A stretch of DNA of 10,400 nt from NCBI GenBank assembly GCA_028817255.1, contig JAPPQA010000103.1:1-10400 (forward strand), read 5' to 3'. The position numbers and the translations under genes are program-made. Under the pieces are notes generated by a model. It did no database searches. It saw only the letters and a list, made by a program, of their open reading frames with translations, and had not been told where the DNA came from. Below are positions 7,787-10,400 of the stretch, one piece after another. The stretch comes from Gammaproteobacteria bacterium (GTDB lineage Bacteria > Pseudomonadota > Gammaproteobacteria > Porifericomitales > Porifericomitaceae). Positions within the stretch are counted from its first letter, which is position 1. The number at the start of each line of letters is the position of its first letter.

Positions 7787-7873
7787 CGCCGATTTTTCCC
7801 CGCTATTGCCCTGCCGGCTGCATCGGGACGTCGGCGGTACCGCCTTTGCTGCCCGAGCCGGCAACGAGGGCGC

Positions 7874-7903
7874 AGTATAAGCGATGCCGGTTGCGGCAAT
7901 CAA
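7874..7903 (-). promoter_or_regulatory. Predicted sigma-70 promoter of the atp operon
   Basis: On the minus strand a -35 box TTGATT (complement of 7898-7903) and a -10 box TATACT (complement of 7874-7879) are separated by 18 bp. They match the consensus at 4/6 and 5/6. Transcription would begin near 7866 and leave a leader of about 80 nt before the atpI ATG. No other candidate in the region has both boxes. Prediction from sequence only. Confidence 0.6.
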
Positions 7904-7979
7904 TCGGCTGGCGGCCCGTCCCCAGCCGTTACGCAATCGAAGGGAAGAAAAGCGGTTTTCTATATATATTCCGCTTTCC

Positions 7980-8149
7980 CCTCATTTTTCCCATCACTCC
8001 CCCCTGGAGGGGGAGTCGGCAAGACGAGGGCGGAGCCCGAAGTCGCGCCGGTGGGGGGCATAGCGGCGCCTCCTTCCCCCCAGCGGACACGGAAATCGCA
8101 ACCGCCGCTTCCCCCCCCCCTCCAGGGGGGAGCGATGGGAAAAATGAGG
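7980..8149. repeat. 170-bp MITE-like element with 36-bp inverted ends
   Basis: The left end (7980-8015, starting CCTCATTTTTCCCATC) and the right end (8114-8149, ending GATGGGAAAAATGAGG) are inverted repeats matching at 34 of 36 positions. Inside is a second inverted pair, CGGTGGGGGG (8049-8058) and CCCCCCAGCG (8076-8085), with one mismatch. The matching stops abruptly at both outer edges. I see no clear target-site duplication and no coding capacity. It resembles non-autonomous dispersed elements with CCCTCCAGGGGGGAG ends; family assignment is not possible from this window. Confidence 0.65.
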
Positions 8150-8157
8150 CGCAGGCT

Positions 8158-8263
8158 TGCCCCTGGCTTGAACAGGGGCAGGAATAGCGGGGTAGGTTGG
8201 GCGGCGGGGATGGGAATCTTTCATCCCCGCCGCCGCGGACGGTTGCCGCTTGGTTCCCAAGCG
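8158..8263. repeat. Run of three hairpins
   Basis: Stem 1: TGCCCCTG (8158-8165) with CAGGGGCA (8173-8180), 7-nt loop. Stem 2: GGCGGCGGGGATG (8200-8212) with its perfect complement (8222-8234), 9-nt loop. Stem 3: CGCTTGG (8247-8253) with CCAAGCG (8257-8263), 3-nt loop. None is followed by a T-run in either direction, so they are not typical intrinsic terminators. Confidence 0.6.
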
Positions 8264-8283
8264 CCGGCAGTGACCCGTAAAAT

Positions 8284-8312
8284 TTGACATGGGGGCACTT
8301 ACATGCTTTATT
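8284..8312 (+). promoter_or_regulatory. Predicted promoter of rloAB
   Basis: A perfect -35 box TTGACA (8284-8289) is followed after 17 bp by TTTATT (8307-8312), a 4/6 match to the -10 consensus. This places the start near 8319-8320, inside the palindrome described next, with a leader of about 36 nt to the ATG. The segment is clearly richer in A and T than the surrounding DNA. Confidence 0.5.
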
Positions 8313-8339
8313 TTGGCAAATAATGTCATTATTTGGCAA
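8312..8339. promoter_or_regulatory. Operator-like palindrome with direct repeats ahead of rloA
   Basis: CAAATAATG (8317-8325), one T, then CATTATTTG (8327-8335) form a perfect 9-bp inverted repeat. Overlapping it, TTTGGCAA occurs twice in direct orientation (8312-8319 and 8332-8339), exactly 20 bp apart, close to two helical turns. The site lies between the predicted -10 box and the ribosome binding site, a good place for a repressor. No regulator gene is in the window. Confidence 0.45.
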
Positions 8340-8342
8340 TAA

Positions 8343-8348
8343 AAGGAG
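8343..8348 (+). promoter_or_regulatory. Ribosome binding site of rloA, fixes the start
   Basis: AAGGAG lies 7 nt before the ATG at 8356. It excludes the longer in-frame start at 8284, which would add 24 non-conserved residues and coincide with the -35 box. Confidence 0.75.
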
Positions 8349-8355
8349 TATAAGG

Positions 8356-9636
8356 ATGTTAATTGAGTTTCGCGTCGCCAACTTCAAGTCTATCCAGGAA
8401 CGGCAGGTCCTGAGTTTGAGGGCATCGAAGGGCAGGGAATTGACCGACTCTCACACCTTTGGCGTTCCGCCGGTTGCGGGCGGGCCCGATATCAATATGA
8501 AATTGCTGCGTTCGGCGGCCCTTTACGGCGCCAACGCGGCAGGGAAATCCAATTTCTTGCAGGCTATGAGGGCAATGCAGGCGATTGTGTCGGGTTCTGC
8601 CCTGGAGAAGCGCCGGGGGGACCCTCTTCCGGTAGCGCCGTTTCGGCTGGATCCCGGGGCGCGGGATGCGCCCAGCGAATTCGAGGCGGCGTTCTTCAGC
8701 GGCGGTGTGCGCTACCAATACGGCTTTGCCGCTACGACGGAGCGCATCGTGGAAGAATGGCTGTTCGCGTATCCCAGGAATCGCGCGCAACGCTGGTTCC
8801 GGCGCGCGTGGGCGCCGGCCCAGAGCGGATACGAATGGGAACTGGGGGCCTTTTTAAGCGGCGAGAAGGCCCTGTGGCAGAAGGCAACTCGCGACAATGC
8901 CTTGTTCCTCTCAACCGCGGTGCAATTGAACAGCCGGCAATTGCAGCCGGTATATGACTGGTTCGCGAAGACCCTGCACCTTGCTAACGTTTCCGGGTGG
9001 TCGCCGATCTTCAGTGCCGAACTTTGCGAGACGGATTGCAAAGAGCAGGTGCTGAATTTTCTGAAGGCTGCAGATCTGGATATTCATGATGTGCGGGTCA
9101 GGAAAGATCCTTTCGATCCAAAATTCCTGCCTGGCGATATGTCGGCTCCTGTCAAGCAGATGATTTCCGAGCAAATGGAGAATAAGGAAGTCTTGGAAAT
9201 TCAAACGGTGCACCGGGACTCCGAGGGGAAAGAAGTTGCCTTCGGTTTCGACCAGGAATCGGATGGCACGCAAAAGGTGTTTTCTTTTGCCGGCCCTTGG
9301 ATTGACAGCCTGCAAAATGGCCATGTGCTGTTCGTGGACGAATTGCACGATAACCTGCATCCGCAACTGGCAAAGTTCCTGGTGCGGCGGTTTCATGGAA
9401 GGGACACCAATCCCAGCAATGCGCAGCTGGTGTTCACCGCCCATGAAACTTCTATTCTGAGCCAGGATCTTATGCGCCGCGACCAGATTTGGTTTTGCGA
9501 AAAAGACCGGCGTCATGCGACGCGGCTTTACCCCTTGACGGATTTTCATCCCCGCAAGGGCAGGGAAAACCTGGAGTTGGCGTATCGGTCCGGCCGTTAT
9601 GGCGCCCTGCCTTACATTCGGGAAGCGCAGGGATAG
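8356..9636 (+). CDS. RloA-type AAA15/OLD-like ATPase, probable anti-phage defence
   Basis: The 426-residue protein is an ABC/SMC-type ATPase of the AAA15/AAA21 group. It opens with the typical MLIEFRVANFKSI strand-turn. Then come Walker A GANAAGKSN (58-66, Lys64), a signature-like segment QESDGTQKVF (300-309), Walker B VLFVDEL (324-330, Glu329) and the switch histidine in FTAHET (His363). It ends GRYGALPYI (413-421), as in many RloA-like ATPases. The region between Walker A and the signature is an insert with no recognised motif. Members of this group act as sensors or regulators paired with a nuclease-like partner. The rloB-like gene follows 7 bp later. It is probably not the RloC anticodon nuclease, which is much longer with a zinc hook. 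Defence function is inferred from family and pairing. Confidence 0.85.
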   Translation: MLIEFRVANFKSIQERQVLSLRASKGRELTDSHTFGVPPVAGGPDINMKLLRSAALYGANAAGKSNFLQAMRAMQAIVSGSALEKRRGDPLPVAPFRLDPGARDAPSEFEAAFFSGGVRYQYGFAATTERIVEEWLFAYPRNRAQRWFRRAWAPAQSGYEWELGAFLSGEKALWQKATRDNALFLSTAVQLNSRQLQPVYDWFAKTLHLANVSGWSPIFSAELCETDCKEQVLNFLKAADLDIHDVRVRKDPFDPKFLPGDMSAPVKQMISEQMENKEVLEIQTVHRDSEGKEVAFGFDQESDGTQKVFSFAGPWIDSLQNGHVLFVDELHDNLHPQLAKFLVRRFHGRDTNPSNAQLVFTAHETSILSQDLMRRDQIWFCEKDRRHATRLYPLTDFHPRKGRENLELAYRSGRYGALPYIREAQG

Positions 9637-9643
9637 ATGAAGG

Positions 9644-10309
9644 ATGGGCACGGATGCCCTGTTCCACAAGCGCAAAGCGCGGCGCACCAAAGATTTGGCG
9701 CGCCGCAAGGCCAGCAGAGCCCCCTATGCCAAAGTGCTGATCGTTTGCGAGGGCAGGAAGACCGAACCCAACTATTTTACGGGGCTCAGAGATGATTACC
9801 GTTTAAACAGCGCCAACGTGGAGATTACGGGGGAGGGCGATTCCACTCCCGAGGGCGTCCTTGCACTTGCCCGGGCGCGTTATCAACAAGAGCAAACAGC
9901 GGGCGACCCTTTCGATACAGTCTTTTGCGTATTCGACAAGGACGACCACGCCGGCTATTCGCGGGCTTTGGCGCTACTAAGCAGCATTAGACCCAGGGGA
10001 GTTTTTCGCGCGATCGCTTCGGTACCCGCTTTCGAGTATTGGTTGCTGTTGCATTACGAATACAGTACCAGGCCATATCGGACGCGACCGGGCAGAACCG
10101 CGGCGGAACAGGTGTTGGCCGATCTGAAAAAGCACTTTCCTCAATACCGGAAAGGCGACAGGGACATATTCCGCGTCTTGCGGGAAAGGTTGGAGACAGC
10201 AAAACAACACGCAGCGAGATCGCTGAGGGCCGCCGAGAGGAGCAATACCGACAATCCCTCCACCAAGGTGCACCAACTGGTGTGCTACTTGCAGAAGATT
10301 AGGTGTTGA
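9644..10309 (+). CDS. rloB: RloB family protein, Toprim-like putative nuclease effector
   Basis: The 221-residue product begins MGTDALFHKRKARRTKDLARRKASRAP, with a basic start typical of RloB proteins. It then shows a Toprim-like pattern: VLIVCEGRKTEPNYF with Glu36, and VFCVFDKDDH with Asp98 and Asp100/Asp101. FEYWLLLHYE (130-139) and NPSTKVHQLV (204-213) are further RloB landmarks. Toprim domains bind metal through such Glu and Asp residues and often cut nucleic acid; that this protein does so is inference. The ATG at 9644 gives the family N-terminus, though the Shine-Dalgarno is poor (AGG directly abuts the start), suggesting coupling to the ATPase gene 7 bp upstream. RloB was first named as an ORF linked to type I restriction loci in Campylobacter; no restriction gene is visible here. 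All motifs look intact. Confidence 0.85.
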   Translation: MGTDALFHKRKARRTKDLARRKASRAPYAKVLIVCEGRKTEPNYFTGLRDDYRLNSANVEITGEGDSTPEGVLALARARYQQEQTAGDPFDTVFCVFDKDDHAGYSRALALLSSIRPRGVFRAIASVPAFEYWLLLHYEYSTRPYRTRPGRTAAEQVLADLKKHFPQYRKGDRDIFRVLRERLETAKQHAARSLRAAERSNTDNPSTKVHQLVCYLQKIRC

Positions 10310-10400
10310 ATCATGCCATACCGTTGAGAGGCAACCGGTGTCTAGCCCGGATATTGCACGAGCGCCGGTTTTCCGCCGGAAGTGTCGTTGTCTGGGACGG
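10310..10400. other. Right-edge tail, no gene recognised
   Basis: Ninety-one bases follow rloB. A bulged hairpin near 10319-10339 (ACCGTTG with CAACCGGT) has no T-run after it and is a weak terminator candidate at best. From 10342 the sequence TAGCCCGGATATTGCACG resembles the outer ends of some insertion sequences or dispersed repeats, but the partner end would be outside the window. Confidence 0.3.

Larger units (their letters stand above)
7787..8355. other. Divergent intergenic region between atp operon and rloAB
   Basis: Nearly 570 bases with no supported gene. Short open frames on both strands here run through the inverted-repeat element and give low-complexity peptides such as SLPPGGGG, so they are not called. 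From left to right it holds the atp promoter (7874-7903), a small hairpin (AAAGCGG 7949-7955 with CCGCTTT 7971-7977), a 170-bp inverted-repeat element (7980-8149), three hairpins (8158-8180, 8200-8234, 8247-8263) and the rloA promoter and operator-like DNA (8284-8348). Base composition changes sharply from GC-rich to AT-rich after about 8277. Confidence 0.75.

Noticed and set aside
7400..7936. Longer AtpI starting at 7936
   Set aside because: The additional 50 residues are not AtpI-like and would span the predicted -35/-10 boxes.
8200..8234. Intrinsic terminator
   Set aside because: The stem is strong but no T-tract follows on either strand and both flanking genes point away from it.
8284..8355. 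Longer RloA starting at the ATG at 8284-frame upstream
   Set aside because: The AAGGAG site 7 nt before 8356 and the conserved MLIEFRVANFKSI start favour the shorter form; the upstream part is promoter and operator-like DNA.
7601..8387. Several open frames on both strands in the divergent intergenic region
   Set aside because: They run through the inverted-repeat element and hairpins, encode proline/glycine/arginine-rich low-complexity peptides, and lack ribosome binding sites.
8356..9636. RloC anticodon nuclease
   Set aside because: The protein is only 426 residues, has no zinc-hook CxxC coiled coil, and is paired with an RloB-type partner.

Overview
The window is GC-rich bacterial chromosome. 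It carries a complete F1Fo ATP synthase operon on the minus strand in the order atpI-atpB-atpE-atpF-atpH-atpA-atpG-atpD-atpC, with the first codons of glmU at the left edge. This order, with glmU downstream of atpC, and the close match of every subunit to its E. coli counterpart (513-residue alpha, 177-residue delta, long identical blocks in beta) point to a gammaproteobacterium or close relative. I cannot name a genus from the sequence.

Layout from left to right. Positions 1-49 (minus) are the 5' end of glmU. Positions 50-727 have no gene and hold dispersed hairpin repeats: two arrays with about 20-bp period facing each other (191-292 and 539-624), two further hairpin copies between them, and a perfect 22-bp GC palindrome just behind atpC. 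Positions 728-7786 are the nine atp genes, tightly packed, with one 4-bp overlap (atpI/atpB) and gaps of 14-65 bp elsewhere. Four starts are non-ATG: TTG for atpF and atpC, GTG for atpB and glmU. Positions 7787-8355 form a divergent intergenic region. It contains a good promoter for the atp operon, a 170-bp element with 36-bp inverted ends, a run of further hairpins, and then an AT-rich promoter/operator-like segment for the rightward genes.

Positions 8356-10309 (plus) hold a two-gene unit: an AAA15/OLD-like ABC-type ATPase (RloA type) and, 7 bp later, an RloB-family protein with Toprim-like motifs. ATPase plus Toprim-nuclease pairs of this design include PARIS and, as I recall it, lactococcal AbiL, so anti-phage defence by abortive infection is the likely role. 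Positions 10310-10400 hold no recognisable gene.

The atp genes encode the whole rotary enzyme: a, b and c form the membrane Fo part, alpha, beta, gamma, delta and epsilon form F1, and AtpI is the accessory factor. The catalytic residues expected for a proton-driven enzyme are present. The most notable non-housekeeping content is the rloAB pair with its operator-like DNA and the two repeat-rich spacers that bracket the atp operon.
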